Positions 52,883-61,472 of a DNA stretch of 64,000 bases are shown one piece after another (the first letter of the stretch is position 1; each line of letters begins with the position of its first letter). Source of the stretch: Arthrobacter glacialis (lineage in GTDB: Bacteria > Actinomycetota > Actinomycetes > Actinomycetales > Micrococcaceae); contig NZ_PPXC01000001.1 in NCBI RefSeq assembly GCF_002909445.1, positions 1-64,000 on the forward strand. Reading direction: 5' to 3'. The notes under the pieces were generated by a model. The model was not told the DNA's origin and made no database searches. It saw only the letters and a program-made list of their open reading frames with translations. The position numbers and the translations under genes were made by a program.

Positions 52883-54217
52883 CTAAGCAGCTGCGCCGTG
52901 CGGCGGGGCCTTGACGGGCAGCAGCAACAGCAGGCCCAGCAGCAGCACCACCAGGATGCCAATAATGCCCCAACGCTGGGCCCCAAAGATCACAATGGAG
53001 AGCCCAAAAAGTTGCGGCGCCAGGAAGGAAACGGCTCGCCCCGTGGTGGCGTAGAGGCCAAACATTTCACCTTCCTGCCCCTCGGGGGCCAGCCGTCCCA
53101 TGAACGTTCGCGCCGACGACTGGGCCGGGCCCACAAACAAGCACAGAATCAGGCCGAAGACCCAAAATGCGTTCTTGCCGTCAAGGAACAGCAGGGCCGT
53201 GCCGGAGATCAGCATGCCGATCAGGGACGTGACAATGACCGCCTTGGGACCAAATTTGTCGTCCAGGAAGCCGGCGGACAGGGCGCCCGCGGCGGCAACC
53301 ACGTTTCCGGCAATGGCAAAGATGAGGACGTCACCGGTCTTGAAACCAAAGGAACCCACGGCAAGGACGGCGCCAAAGGTGAAGATGGCTGCCAGTCCGT
53401 CGCGGAAGATGGCGCTTGAAATCAGGAAGTACAGGGTGTGCGGTGCTGTTCGGCCCAACCGTACGACAGTGCGGAAAAGCTCCCTGTAGGACTGGAAGAA
53501 TCCCACGTGCGGCATATTGGGGTCGGGCTTGGATTCGGGGATGGCGAGGAACACCGGGATGGAGAAAATCAGCATCCACAGTGCCGAGAAAACGGCCACC
53601 GCGCGGTACGTCATGCCGTCGGCGCTGGTGATGCCAAACAGCCCAACCTCGGGCTTGATCAAGCCGTAGTAGACAACCAGCAAGGCCACGATGCCGCCCA
53701 GGTAGCCAGCCGCCCAGCCATAACCGCTGATCCGGCCAATCGTCTTCTTGGTGGAGATCTGCAGCAGCATGGCGTTGTAGTTCACGCCGGCAAGTTCAAA
53801 GAACACGTGACCGGCGGCAATGAGCAGGCAGCCAAACAGCAAGTAGGACTCGTGGGGTTGGACAAAGAAGCATGCCCCCGTCAGCACCACCACAATGAGT
53901 GTGTTGATGCCCAGCCAAAGCTTGCGCCGCCCACTGTGGTCGGAGCGTTGCCCGGCCACCGGGGCCAGCAGCGCAATGGCAAAACCGGAGATGGACAAGG
54001 CAAAGGCGAGTGTTGCCGTGGCCTTGTCGGCTCCGCCAAAATCGTCGCCCGTCAGGTAGAGGGCGGTGAAAATGAAGGTGGTCATGACAGCGTTAAAGGC
54101 TGCCCCGCCCCAGTCCCACAGGGACCATGCCACGACCTGCCATGTGGTGCCAGGGGTCTTGGCGTTCGCTGCGGGCGGCAACACGGCAGCTGGGGGAGGG
54201 TTCGTCATACGCCACAT
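52883..54217 (-). CDS. MFS transporter, UMF1 (Atg22-like) family
   Basis: A 444-residue 12-helix transporter. WQVVAWSLWDWGGAAFNAVMTTFIFTALYLTG is the hallmark opening of the UMF1/Vacuole effluxer Atg22-like family, and ISTKKTIGRISGYGWAAGYLGGIVALLVVYYGLIKPEVG the second block. The substrate is unknown; relatives in fungi move amino acids. It is a single gene with alternative starts at 54217 and 54208. Confidence 0.88.
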   Translation of the reverse strand: MWRMTNPPPAAVLPPAANAKTPGTTWQVVAWSLWDWGGAAFNAVMTTFIFTALYLTGDDFGGADKATATLAFALSISGFAIALLAPVAGQRSDHSGRRKLWLGINTLIVVVLTGACFFVQPHESYLLFGCLLIAAGHVFFELAGVNYNAMLLQISTKKTIGRISGYGWAAGYLGGIVALLVVYYGLIKPEVGLFGITSADGMTYRAVAVFSALWMLIFSIPVFLAIPESKPDPNMPHVGFFQSYRELFRTVVRLGRTAPHTLYFLISSAIFRDGLAAIFTFGAVLAVGSFGFKTGDVLIFAIAGNVVAAAGALSAGFLDDKFGPKAVIVTSLIGMLISGTALLFLDGKNAFWVFGLILCLFVGPAQSSARTFMGRLAPEGQEGEMFGLYATTGRAVSFLAPQLFGLSIVIFGAQRWGIIGILVVLLLGLLLLLPVKAPPHGAAA

Positions 54218-54416
54218 GCTATCTGCCGCAGTGGTCCGGGGAGCATATGCATCAAGAACATTAAGCGTGTGCCCTCCGTCGGTGATCCGCCAGTGAGTCG
54301 TCCCGCGGCTTTGTGGGCGTGGACGGTGCGCTGGTCTTGATAGGGTTGAGGGGTCGGGAACCGACTGTTACCCCCGTGATTCGCTCATTTCCAGCCCGAA
54401 ACATGCGGAGCCCTTA

Positions 54417-57392
54417 GTGTTGTTTGTCCTCTGTGCGCATTTCATTGTGGCCATTATCGCGCCCATTTTGTTCGCCCGCTGGGGCAGAGCAGCCTTCTAT
54501 GTCCTCGCCGCCGTTCCCGCCGCCAGCTTTGTGTGGCTCCTGGTGCAGTACCAAAACGTCTACTCGGACACGGCGCCCAGCCCCACCGTGGACATTCCCT
54601 GGATTCCTGTCCTGGACCTGAACCTCACCTTCCGCATGGACCAGCTGTCGTGGCTGATGTCGCTGCTGGTTTTAGGTGTGGGAGCTTTGGTTCTGGCCTA
54701 TTGCGCCAGATACTTCAAGACGGACGACGCCGGCCTGGGCGGCTTTGGTGCCCAGCTGCTGGCCTTCGCGGGGGTCATGTTTGGGCTGGTCACGGCCGAC
54801 AACCTCATTCTTTTGTTTGTTTTCTGGGAACTGACAACAGTTCTTTCCTACCTCCTTATTGGCTATGCACGCACCCGCATTGCGGCCCGGCGCGCCGCCC
54901 TGCAGGCCCTGATCGTGACAACCTTTGGTGGGCTCGCCATGCTGGTGGGCCTGATCATGGTGGGCGAAAGTGCTGGCACCTACAGCATTTCGGCCGTCCT
55001 GGCTAAGGCCCCGGAGTTGCTGTCAATGGACGGCACCGCACAGGTGCTCCTGGATATTGGTATCGCCTTGATTTTGGTGGGTGCCGTAACAAAATCGGCG
55101 CTCCTGCCGTTCCACTTCTGGCTCCCGGGCGCCATGGCTGCACCCACCCCCGTCAGCGCCTACCTGCACGCCGCCGCGATGGTTAAGGCCGGAATTTACC
55201 TCATTGCCCGCCTCGCGCCAGGTTTTGCACAGACCGAATATTGGCAGGCCATGATTGTGGTGCTGGGCCTGGGCACCATGCTTCTGGGTGGCTGGCGTGC
55301 GTTGCGCCAGTACGATCTGAAACTCATTTTGGCCTACGGCACTGTCAGCCAGCTGGGCTTCCTGACCCTGGTGGTTGGCTTGGGCGGCCAGGAGGCCGCC
55401 ATGGCAGGCATGGCCATGGTTTTGGCGCACGGTTTGTTCAAGGCGGCACTCTTTTTGGTGGTGGGCATTATTGACCACCAAAGCGGCACCCGCGACATCC
55501 GCGAATTATCGGGGGTCTTTAAATCGGCCCCCATGCTGGGCGTTGTGGCGCTCATTGGCGTAGCCTCCATGGCGGGGCTGCCGCCCTTGGCAGGTTTCAT
55601 CGCCAAGGAGGGCATCTTCCAAGCCTTCATCGCTTCAGCAAACCACGGCCCGGCGGGCCCGGTCATTGGCTGGACAGTCTTGGTGGGCATAGTGCTTGGC
55701 TCCGTGCTGACGTTCGCCTACAGTGCCAGGTTCATGTGGGGTGGTTTTGCGCCCAAGGCCAAGGGCATGGCCACAGTGTTCAAACCCGTTAGTTGGCTCT
55801 TCCTGGCGGCGCCCGCGCTGCTGAGCCTGCTCACGGTGGCCTACGGTTTCTTCCCGCAACTCGTGGAGAGCTGGGTCAAGCCCTACAGCGACCAATTCCC
55901 GGCCTATGACCCCCACGGCATGCACCTGTTGCTGTGGCATGGATTTACCCCTGCCCTGGGGCTCAGTGCCCTAGTGGTGACCGCCGGCACGGCCCTGTTC
56001 CTGCTGCGCAACAAGGTTGAAGCATTCCAAGGCAGGATCCCTGCCACTGTCGATTTTGAGCGCGGCTACCGCCAATCCATTGTTGTTCTGGACAGGGTGG
56101 CCATTTGGGTTACGGGACGCACCCAGCGTGGTTCCTTGTTCTTCTACCTGGCGGTCATTTTGTCCACGTCCATAGCCTCGGTATTGGCGGTCCTTTTCCT
56201 GACCGATCAGCACTGGAGCCACGACCTTTACTTTGTGGATCCAGGTTCACCCTTCCAGCTCATTGCTGGTGCGGTGATCGTCATTGGCGCCATTGCCGCG
56301 GCCAGGGCCAGCAAACGGTTCATGGCTGTCCTGATGGTCTCGGTGACCGGTTATGGCATTGCGTTGATCTTTGCCCTGCAGGGCGCCCCGGACCTTGCCC
56401 TGACCCAGATGTTGGTTGAAACCATTATTCTTGTGGCCTTTGTCCTCGCCATGCGCTCCCTGCCGGCAAGCCTTTTGGAACGCACGGCAGGCAGCCACAA
56501 GGCTGCCCGGCTGATTATTGGCATCGCCTTTGGCGCCACCATGGTGGTGGTGGCCATCGTGGCGATGGGATCGCGCATTCATGTTCCCGTGAGCCTTGAT
56601 ATGCCCATCATGGCATATGAGGGTGGTGGGGGTCTCAATGTTGTCAACGTGACCCTTGTGGACATTCGCGCTTGGGACACGTTCGGTGAAATTTCCGTGC
56701 TGGCCATTGCGGCCACAGGTGTTGCCAGCCTGATCTTTGTGCGTGGACGCGGGCAGCGGCTTCCGCGGGCGGAGACTGTAGCCACCGGAAGCGTTGGCAA
56801 GCTGCAAGCCGCCTCCTTTGAACCAACCGTTCAGATCGCCAAGCGGTTCGCGGCAGCACCTGGCAACCCGTGGCTCGTTGCTGGGCGCACCCTGGCCCCG
56901 GAGCGCCGCTCCATCATCATTGAAGTGGTGGCACGGCTGGTATTCCACAGCATTATTGTCATCTCCATCTACCTGCTGCTCGCCGGCCACAACGCCACCG
57001 GCGGAGGCTTCGCCGGCGGACTGGTTGCAGGCCTGGCCCTCACCATCCGTTATTTGGCGGGTGGGCGCTTTGAACTGGCTGAGGCAACAAGGATTTCAGC
57101 GGGAACTCTTTTGGGCTTGGGCTTGACCATCGCGGCTTTGACCGGATTGGCCCCGCTCTTCCTGGGCGGCGACGTGTTCCAAAGCGCCATCATTGCCTTC
57201 GAGCTGCCCATCTTTGGTCACGTGAAGTTTGTGACCTCCACACTCTTCGACATAGGCGTCTATCTGGTGGTTGTTGGTTTGGTTGTAGATGTTCTGCGCA
57301 GCTTGGGCTCCGAGATTGACAAGCACGAAGAGGATGGCATGGACGGCGTAGCGCTGATTCAGGATGACGAGCCGTTGGAGGTGGCCAAGTGA
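54417..57392 (+). CDS. mnhA: Mrp Na+/H+ antiporter, fused subunits A and B
   Basis: A 991-residue membrane protein opening the six-gene Mrp operon. Residues about 60-700 form the NuoL/ND5-like MrpA core with FWELTTVLSYLLIGY, GAVTKSALLPFHFWLPGAMAAPTPVSAYLHAAAMVKAG and FIAKEGIFQAFI. After an MbhD/MbhE-like segment, residues from about 830 are MrpB (FHSIIVISIYLLLAGHNATGGGFAGGLVAGLAL). The GTG start has GGAG six bases upstream. The fused A-B layout means no separate mnhB. The complex exports Na+ in exchange for protons, supporting alkali and salt tolerance. Confidence 0.93.
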   Translation: MLFVLCAHFIVAIIAPILFARWGRAAFYVLAAVPAASFVWLLVQYQNVYSDTAPSPTVDIPWIPVLDLNLTFRMDQLSWLMSLLVLGVGALVLAYCARYFKTDDAGLGGFGAQLLAFAGVMFGLVTADNLILLFVFWELTTVLSYLLIGYARTRIAARRAALQALIVTTFGGLAMLVGLIMVGESAGTYSISAVLAKAPELLSMDGTAQVLLDIGIALILVGAVTKSALLPFHFWLPGAMAAPTPVSAYLHAAAMVKAGIYLIARLAPGFAQTEYWQAMIVVLGLGTMLLGGWRALRQYDLKLILAYGTVSQLGFLTLVVGLGGQEAAMAGMAMVLAHGLFKAALFLVVGIIDHQSGTRDIRELSGVFKSAPMLGVVALIGVASMAGLPPLAGFIAKEGIFQAFIASANHGPAGPVIGWTVLVGIVLGSVLTFAYSARFMWGGFAPKAKGMATVFKPVSWLFLAAPALLSLLTVAYGFFPQLVESWVKPYSDQFPAYDPHGMHLLLWHGFTPALGLSALVVTAGTALFLLRNKVEAFQGRIPATVDFERGYRQSIVVLDRVAIWVTGRTQRGSLFFYLAVILSTSIASVLAVLFLTDQHWSHDLYFVDPGSPFQLIAGAVIVIGAIAAARASKRFMAVLMVSVTGYGIALIFALQGAPDLALTQMLVETIILVAFVLAMRSLPASLLERTAGSHKAARLIIGIAFGATMVVVAIVAMGSRIHVPVSLDMPIMAYEGGGGLNVVNVTLVDIRAWDTFGEISVLAIAATGVASLIFVRGRGQRLPRAETVATGSVGKLQAASFEPTVQIAKRFAAAPGNPWLVAGRTLAPERRSIIIEVVARLVFHSIIVISIYLLLAGHNATGGGFAGGLVAGLALTIRYLAGGRFELAEATRISAGTLLGLGLTIAALTGLAPLFLGGDVFQSAIIAFELPIFGHVKFVTSTLFDIGVYLVVVGLVVDVLRSLGSEIDKHEEDGMDGVALIQDDEPLEVAK

Positions 57393-57961
57393 GCATCAAT
57401 CTAACCCTCCTATTGGTGATGGGCGTGCTGTATGCGGTGGGGCTCTACCTCTTGCTGGAGCGGAGCCTGACACGAGTGCTGCTCGGTCTGATGCTGCTGG
57501 CCAACGCCACCAACATCCTCCTGCTCGCCACCGGCGGCTATGCCGGACTGGCCCCGATCTTCAACAAGGACATTCCCTCCAGTGCATATAACGATCCCCT
57601 GCCGCAGGCGTTCATCCTGACGTCCATTGTGATCTCCTTCGCTGTGACAGCATTCATGCTCAGCCTGATCTACAGGTCATGGCTACTCAGCCGCGCCGAC
57701 CACATCCAGGTGGATCAGGAGGATATTCGCGTGGCCATGCAGGATCTGTACGACGACGAGGAGGACTCCGAGATTGCCATTGAGGTCTCCGACTTCCACG
57801 AGAATAACCAGCCACTAGGGAAGCGCGAGACAATTCCAGGAATTGTGCCCAAGAGAGTGATTGACGCCAAAGCGGTCGCGACATCCAAGAAGGATGTGCA
57901 CCCAGAATCACCGGTCCTGAAAACGCCAGAGGTTCAATCGCCGACGGGGGAGAAGGAATGA
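57389..57961 (+). CDS. mnhC: Mrp Na+/H+ antiporter subunit C with cytoplasmic tail
   Basis: A 190-residue NuoK-like subunit. The first ~110 residues contain three helices with GVLYAVGLYLLLERSLTRVLLGLMLLANATNILLL and DPLPQAFILTSIVISFAVTAFML. The remaining ~80 residues are a charged, soluble tail (DEEDSEIAIEVSDFHENNQP), absent from the ~113-residue subunit of firmicutes. GTG start overlapping mnhA by 4 bp. Confidence 0.92.
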   Translation: MSINLTLLLVMGVLYAVGLYLLLERSLTRVLLGLMLLANATNILLLATGGYAGLAPIFNKDIPSSAYNDPLPQAFILTSIVISFAVTAFMLSLIYRSWLLSRADHIQVDQEDIRVAMQDLYDDEEDSEIAIEVSDFHENNQPLGKRETIPGIVPKRVIDAKAVATSKKDVHPESPVLKTPEVQSPTGEKE

Positions 57962-59586
57962 ATGTTGCCAGCCTGGCACCACTTGCCGTAGTCCTGCCCT
58001 TCCTGGGCGCCGCCTGGGCATTCGTGCTGATCAGGCATCCGCGTGCCCAGCGCCGTGTCAGCTTGGGCACCCTCACCGTCACCTTGGCCTTGGAGGTCTG
58101 GGTGCTGGCCCGCGTGTGGCAGTCCGGACCCATAGCCGTGGAGCTTGGCGGGTGGGCGCCACCCTTTGGCATTGTCATGGTCGCCGATCAATTCTCATCC
58201 CTGCTCTTGGTGGTCTCCTCCGCAGTGAGCCTGGCAGTTCTTGCCTATGCCACGGGGCAGGGCGCCGCCGACGGTGAAGAAAGCGGACCCGTTTCCGTCT
58301 TCCACCCCACCTATTTGATTCTGGTAGCAGGCGTTTCCAACGCATTCTTGGCCGGGGATCTCTTCAACCTCTACGTGGGCTTTGAAATCCTGCTGACCGC
58401 CAGTTATGTGCTCATGACCCTTGGCGGAACCGGGTCACGCATCCGTGCAGGCATCACCTACGTTGTTGTCAGTGTGGTGTCCTCACTACTGTTCCTCATA
58501 GCCATCGCCATGATTTATGGTGCCACCGGAACAGTCAATCTGGCCGACCTTGCCATCAAGCTCGGTGAACTGGATCCCGGCACCCAACACCTGCTGCACG
58601 TGCTGCTGCTGGTGGCGTTCGGGATCAAGGCGGCTGTGTTCCCGCTCTCCTTCTGGCTCCCCGACTCCTACCCCACAGCCCCTGCTCCCGTGACCGCAGT
58701 GTTCGCCGGATTGCTGACCAAAGTGGGTGTCTATGCCATCGTCCGGACCGAAACGCTGCTCTTTCCCACGGACCATTTCAACTCGGTGCTTCTTGTGGTG
58801 GCGTTGCTGACCATGCTGGTGGGAATTCTGGGTGCCATAGCCCAGACTGACATAAAACGTATGCTTTCCTTCACCCTGGTGAGCCATATCGGGTACATGA
58901 TTTTCGGCGTCGCACTGTCATCGGTCATTGGTCTGGCCGCCACCATTTTCTACGTCATCCACCACATCACCATCCAGACGTCCCTGTTCATGGTCACAGG
59001 CCTGGTGGAGCGGCGCGGCGGCAATTCCTCGATTATGCGCCTGGGCGGGCTGGCGAAGCTGTCGCCCATACTGGCCGTGCTGTACTTCATCCCCGCCATG
59101 AACCTTGCCGGCATTCCGCCGTTCTCAGGTTTCCTGGGCAAGCTGGGCCTCCTGCAAGCAGGTGTTGCCGACGGCTCTCCGCTGGCCTATGCGGTGGTTG
59201 TGGGCGGTGTCGTAGCCAGCCTGCTGACATTGCTGGTGGTGGCTCGCGTCTGGAACCGTGTATTTTGGCGCAGCGCCGCCGACGCCGAAGATCCAGACGC
59301 CGTGCTGCTCTCCACCGCTCCGGACGCCTCGGGGAAGGAAAGCATGCGCGCCCTGCGCAGCAGCAAGCATGTGGATGCCACAGAGGGTCGTTTCTCGGGT
59401 GAAAACGAGGTACCCATCCTGCCAAAGATGATGGTGTATTCCACCATGGGGCTGGTGGTGCTCGGTGTTGCCATGACCGTTTTTGCCGGTCCGCTCTTTG
59501 ACTTGAGCCAGGACGCAGCCACCAGCATGCTGGAACGGACTGCCTACATTGAAGCCGTCCTGGGATTGGGGGCGGGCAACCCATGA
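57958..59586 (+). CDS. mnhD: Mrp Na+/H+ antiporter subunit D
   Basis: A 542-residue NuoN/NuoM-like proton-translocating subunit. GVSNAFLAGDLFNLYVGFEILLTASYVLMTLG carries the key Glu, and AFGIKAAVFPLSFWLPDSYPTAPAPVTAVFAGLLTKVGVYAIVR the key Lys residues of the channel. About 14 helices are present. A soluble loop (residues about 440-485) interrupts the last helices. It overlaps both neighbours by 4 bp. Confidence 0.93.
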   Translation: MNVASLAPLAVVLPFLGAAWAFVLIRHPRAQRRVSLGTLTVTLALEVWVLARVWQSGPIAVELGGWAPPFGIVMVADQFSSLLLVVSSAVSLAVLAYATGQGAADGEESGPVSVFHPTYLILVAGVSNAFLAGDLFNLYVGFEILLTASYVLMTLGGTGSRIRAGITYVVVSVVSSLLFLIAIAMIYGATGTVNLADLAIKLGELDPGTQHLLHVLLLVAFGIKAAVFPLSFWLPDSYPTAPAPVTAVFAGLLTKVGVYAIVRTETLLFPTDHFNSVLLVVALLTMLVGILGAIAQTDIKRMLSFTLVSHIGYMIFGVALSSVIGLAATIFYVIHHITIQTSLFMVTGLVERRGGNSSIMRLGGLAKLSPILAVLYFIPAMNLAGIPPFSGFLGKLGLLQAGVADGSPLAYAVVVGGVVASLLTLLVVARVWNRVFWRSAADAEDPDAVLLSTAPDASGKESMRALRSSKHVDATEGRFSGENEVPILPKMMVYSTMGLVVLGVAMTVFAGPLFDLSQDAATSMLERTAYIEAVLGLGAGNP

Positions 59587-60203
59587 GCCAAGGTGTAAAA
59601 ATGAAACGCAATGGGACCGTCATGCAGAAGTTGCCGCTGCTCGTGTGGCTTGTTGTGGTGTGGGGTGCACTGTGGCAGGACTTCAGCGCCGGCAACCTGC
59701 TCTTTGGCGCCTTGATTGCCGTGGGTGTATCACGCGCTTTTTACCTGCCACCTGTTGAACTCAGCGGACGCTTCAACGTGCTGCGTGCCCTGACTTTTGT
59801 CCTGTGGTTCATCAAGGAAGTCACGGTGGCCAGTGTTCAGGTCCTGTATTGGGCCTTCACCAAGGGCCCGCGGATTCGCAACGCCGTCATTGCCGTACCC
59901 CTGCGCAGCACCTCGGATCTGCTCATGACGGCCGTTGGTCATGTGCTGTCACTCATCCCGGGGTCCCTGGTGGTGGAGGTGGATCGCGGCACGGCCACAC
60001 TGTACGTCCATGCCATGAACGTGGAGACACCGGCAGCTGCTGAACAGGTTCGTCGAGGCATCCAGGACATCGAGGCCGGATTGATACGGGTGATGGGCAC
60101 CAAGGAAGAGCTGGCCGCACTGAAGGCAGAAGCCACCGGTGCGCCCATGGTGACCCACGTGGCTCCTGCGGCGCCTGCCACATCTTCGCAGGAGGAGAAA
60201 TGA
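59583..60203 (+). CDS. mnhE: Mrp Na+/H+ antiporter subunit E
   Basis: A 206-residue MnhE with two or three N-terminal helices and a soluble C-terminal domain: LSLIPGSLVVEVDRGTATLYVHAMNVET is the family signature. A ~35-residue Ala-rich tail follows. The start at 59583 overlaps mnhD by 4 bp; an ATG at 59601 is an alternative. Confidence 0.92.
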   Translation: MSQGVKMKRNGTVMQKLPLLVWLVVVWGALWQDFSAGNLLFGALIAVGVSRAFYLPPVELSGRFNVLRALTFVLWFIKEVTVASVQVLYWAFTKGPRIRNAVIAVPLRSTSDLLMTAVGHVLSLIPGSLVVEVDRGTATLYVHAMNVETPAAAEQVRRGIQDIEAGLIRVMGTKEELAALKAEATGAPMVTHVAPAAPATSSQEEK

Positions 60204-60475
60204 CCGCCATGAGCATTGTTGTCATCATTGTTGCCGCCATACTGACGCTGGCCGCGGCAGGAACCATTTACCGCATTGCCGCCGGGCCTTCCCTGCTGGA
60301 CCGTGTCATCGCTGCGGATGTTTTGTTGGCTATTTTCGGAGCGTCGCTGGCCACTGAAATGGCCATGAACAAGCACACCGACAATTTGGCGCTCCTGGTG
60401 GTGCTGACAGTCATCGGCTTCATCGGCTCAGTCACCGTGGCGCGCTTTGTGGCCCACAGGAAGGAAGAAGGATGA
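60200..60475 (+). CDS. mnhF: Mrp Na+/H+ antiporter subunit F
   Basis: A 91-residue, three-helix subunit. YRIAAGPSLLDRVIAADVLLAIFGASLA is the conserved MrpF block with the Gly-Pro-x-x-x-Asp-Arg motif. It overlaps mnhE and mnhG by 4 bp each, so the operon is translationally coupled throughout. Confidence 0.92.
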   Translation: MTAMSIVVIIVAAILTLAAAGTIYRIAAGPSLLDRVIAADVLLAIFGASLATEMAMNKHTDNLALLVVLTVIGFIGSVTVARFVAHRKEEG

Positions 60476-60834
60476 ACGTCCTGATTGATGTGCTGACGGC
60501 CGTCTGCCTGCTGGGCGGGGCGCTGATGAGTCTTGCAGCGGCCATTGGCCTGCTGCGCTTCCCGGACTTGATGAGTCGCATGCACGCGGCTACCAAGCCA
60601 CAGGTCTTGGGTCTGCTGCTCATGCTCTCCGCCATGGGATTGCAGATGCGGTTGTGGTCGCTGCTGCCGATCTTGATCGTGGCGTGGCTCTTTCAGCTGC
60701 TCACGGTGCCCGTCTCTGCCCACATGGTGGGCCGTGCCGGCTACCGGACAAAACACCGCAGGCCGGAACTGCTCAGTGTTGATGAGTTGGACCAAGTTGT
60801 CGCTGCAGCCGTAGAAGGCGACCGCAAGGACTAG
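60472..60834 (+). CDS. mnhG: Mrp Na+/H+ antiporter subunit G
   Basis: A 120-residue, three-helix MnhG. GGALMSLAAAIGLLRFPDLMSRMHAATKPQVLGLLLML is the family signature, including RFPDxxxRMHAATK. It ends the operon and is followed after 24 bp by a strong 26-bp hairpin with a T run. Confidence 0.92.
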   Translation: MNVLIDVLTAVCLLGGALMSLAAAIGLLRFPDLMSRMHAATKPQVLGLLLMLSAMGLQMRLWSLLPILIVAWLFQLLTVPVSAHMVGRAGYRTKHRRPELLSVDELDQVVAAAVEGDRKD

Positions 60835-60858
60835 TCCCCAACTCCTCCCGCACCTCGC

Positions 60859-60920
60859 CGAACGGGCAGTAGTTGTTGATGTTTAACAAAAACATCAACA
60901 ACTACTGCCCGTTCGATTTT
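60859..60920 (+). terminator. Mrp operon terminator: perfect 26-bp stem with T run
   Basis: Bases 60859-60884 and 60890-60915 are exact reverse complements with the loop AACAA, followed on the plus strand by ATTTTT. It lies 24 bp beyond the mnhG stop and 30 bp from the end of the convergent DUF4235 gene. The stem is about twice the usual length. Unlike the other two 26-bp repeats here, it has a classical T run on one strand. Confidence 0.93.
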
Positions 60921-60945
60921 TGCTTGGCGCGCGCCGGCGGGTGTT

Positions 60946-61206
60946 TTAGACGTCTTCGTGGTGCTGGCCAAACCGGGCGATGGCTTTTTGGGTGGTTCGT
61001 CCGGCCAAAACCTGAATGATGGCGGCCACCGCCGAGGACACCAATGCAAATGTCAGGGCGGAGCGGAGGCTGTTCTTCAAGTCCGTCCCGTCGTGCGGGG
61101 GCTTGTTGCCAGTGCTTTTCTCCCAAACCGTGTCCACCAGCTTGCTAGCCACAAGACCTGCACCCAAGGTCACGGCAGGGCCGAGCAATTTGTAGACGAT
61201 GTTCAT
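60946..61206 (-). CDS. DUF4235 family small membrane protein
   Basis: An 86-residue protein. MNIVYKLLGPAVTLGAGLVASKLVDTVWEKSTG is the DUF4235 opening, followed by a second hydrophobic segment (ALTFALVSSAVAAIIQVLAGR) and the typical AGRTTQKAIARF end. GAGGAG stands before the ATG. The family is confined largely to actinobacteria and its role is unknown. Convergent with the Mrp operon. Confidence 0.85.
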   Translation of the reverse strand: MNIVYKLLGPAVTLGAGLVASKLVDTVWEKSTGNKPPHDGTDLKNSLRSALTFALVSSAVAAIIQVLAGRTTQKAIARFGQHHEDV

Positions 61207-61472
61207 AAAGCGCTCCTCAGTGTGTGGGGCTGACCCAAAGCGGGAAAATGCCTTGCGTTTAGCCTAGCCTCTCAGGTCCAGGCAATTGTTTTGCGGCATT
61301 TTCACGTGCGGATGGGTTGCCATATTTTGCTCGCTAGCCACCTCCAATTGTCGTACGTAATCAATTGACGGAATCCTTGGCAGGTCAGTAGAGTTTCACC
61401 CAATTGGCCGGAAATTGTGATCCATATCATCATGGTGATGACGCCTGCTTGCAAAACACCAAGGGGAACAGT

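Noticed and set aside
44001-60915. The 26-bp inverted repeats as transposon ends or MITEs
   Set aside because: They share no sequence, have almost no internal spacer, and show no flanking target duplication or transposase.
61421-61445. Small palindrome CATCA-TGG-TGATG upstream of GH84 as an operator
   Set aside because: Only five paired bases per arm, easily due to chance; no regulator is adjacent.
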